NCBI GenBank assembly: GCA_002309615.1
Contig: DBXT01000054.1
Location: 1 to 6,172 of the forward strand
DNA length: 6,172 bases
DNA from: Bacteroidales bacterium UBA1205
GTDB lineage: Bacteria; Bacteroidota; Bacteroidia; Bacteroidales; WCHB1-69
Direction: 5' to 3'
Made by a program: the position numbers and the translations under genes. Below, piece by piece: positions 5,693-6,172 of the stretch (position 1 is its first letter; each line of letters starts with the position of its first letter). The notes beneath the pieces were generated by a model. That model searched no databases. It was not told the origin of the DNA and saw only the letters and a list, made by a program, of their open reading frames with translations.

Positions 5693-6172
5693 ATGTCAGG
5701 AAAACAGCAAAAATCGCGTTCGTCATTCATCAAATCGCATACTGCGGGCTATCTTCTCGGGCTACTATTATTTGTTATCTGTATTCCCTCCCTCATGTGG
5801 TGGATTTCCGGCAGAGGAATTCATTATTTTCCTGACAGTAGTCTACTTTGCATAATCGCATGTATTTGCTGTCTTTTCGGACTCTCGCTCAGCATTTACA
5901 CCATAGTGTATATGAAAAAAGTAGGACAAGGCAATCCCTTTGACGCCTACGGACACGAAATTGCACCTCGCACCCGGTGCCTCATGACTCAAGGTCCCTA
6001 TCGTTTATGCAGAAATCCGATGCTTGTAGGCATTTATATCTATGATATCGGAATACTGCTATTTTTGTGGACATGGTGGCCGCTACTGATTTTTGCCATA
6101 GAAGTGATTTTGCTATCCATACAGGTGAGAAGCGAAGAAAAACGCTTAGAAGCAGATTTCGGCGAAACCTAT
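5693..6172 (+). CDS. Membrane methyltransferase of the isoprenylcysteine/phospholipid methyltransferase type (3' end outside window)
   Basis: The frame runs open for 160 codons from this ATG to the window edge, so the gene is cut at its 3' end. The start sits 40 bases past a promoter box. Hydrophobic segments lie at about residues 18-38, 50-73 and 111-145, the last probably a hairpin of two helices with WTWWP at its turn. The family core is visible: GQGNPFDAYG (78-87), then GPYRLCRNPM (101-110), matching the GPYxxxRNPxxxG signature, and RSEEKRLEADFG (146-157), the Glu-rich C-terminal part that with the previous motif forms the S-adenosylmethionine pocket. Members are integral membrane enzymes that methylate lipids, prenylated cysteine or other small acceptors; bacterial substrates are mostly unknown, so I give no symbol. 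Probably only a short tail is missing. The family call is firm, the substrate open. Confidence 0.85.
   Translation, partial: MSGKQQKSRSSFIKSHTAGYLLGLLLFVICIPSLMWWISGRGIHYFPDSSLLCIIACICCLFGLSLSIYTIVYMKKVGQGNPFDAYGHEIAPRTRCLMTQGPYRLCRNPMLVGIYIYDIGILLFLWTWWPLLIFAIEVILLSIQVRSEEKRLEADFGETY

Noticed and set aside
5626..5835. TTG-initiated frame of 69 codons before and across the start of the methyltransferase gene
   Set aside because: It overlaps the methyltransferase in another frame, contains the promoter box, and has no family features. The frame from 5693 has clear motifs.

Overview
The window looks like chromosomal DNA of a Bacteroidota bacterium, most likely an anaerobic Bacteroidales. The evidence is four copies of the promoter element TAnnTTTG (mostly as TACTTTTG) a short way upstream of genes, A-rich leaders without a clear Shine-Dalgarno site, Bacteroidales-style lipoproteins and small outer-membrane barrels, an oxygen-sensitive class III ribonucleotide reductase, and AT-rich intergenic DNA. 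No tRNA, rRNA, CRISPR array, transposase or phage gene is visible.

Left part (1-2744, + strand): a two-gene cassette occurs twice in tandem. Each copy has a promoter box, a secreted protein of about 235 residues that resembles a small outer-membrane beta-barrel, and, 17-18 bases later, a lipoprotein of about 170 residues. The repeat period is about 1465 bases. Identity between copies is patchy. Some stretches are identical at the DNA level, including third codon positions, while one short segment in the barrel and the middle third of the lipoprotein have little left in common. I do not recognise either protein beyond its broad class. This cassette is the best candidate in the window for something undescribed. 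The 235 bases between the copies hold an extra promoter-like box and a 50-codon open stretch without an initiator at its head, but no convincing gene.

Middle part (2776-5432, - strand): an operon of nrdD (anaerobic ribonucleoside-triphosphate reductase) followed by nrdG (its radical SAM activase). It has a clear promoter box upstream, a 7-base gap between the genes and a rho-independent terminator just after nrdG. NrdG places the glycyl radical on NrdD, which then makes dNTPs without oxygen. NrdD carries PYC and SCCRL cysteine motifs and an RVIGYL radical loop, which points to the subgroup thought to use thioredoxin or a redoxin rather than formate.

Right part (5394-6172): a roughly 300-base, very AT-rich divergent intergenic region with a 9-base direct repeat spaced exactly 20 bases apart, then the first 160 codons of a membrane methyltransferase of the isoprenylcysteine/phospholipid methyltransferase type. 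That gene runs off the window. The three parts share no evident pathway; the barrel/lipoprotein cassettes and the nrd operon are convergent neighbours separated by the nrd terminator.
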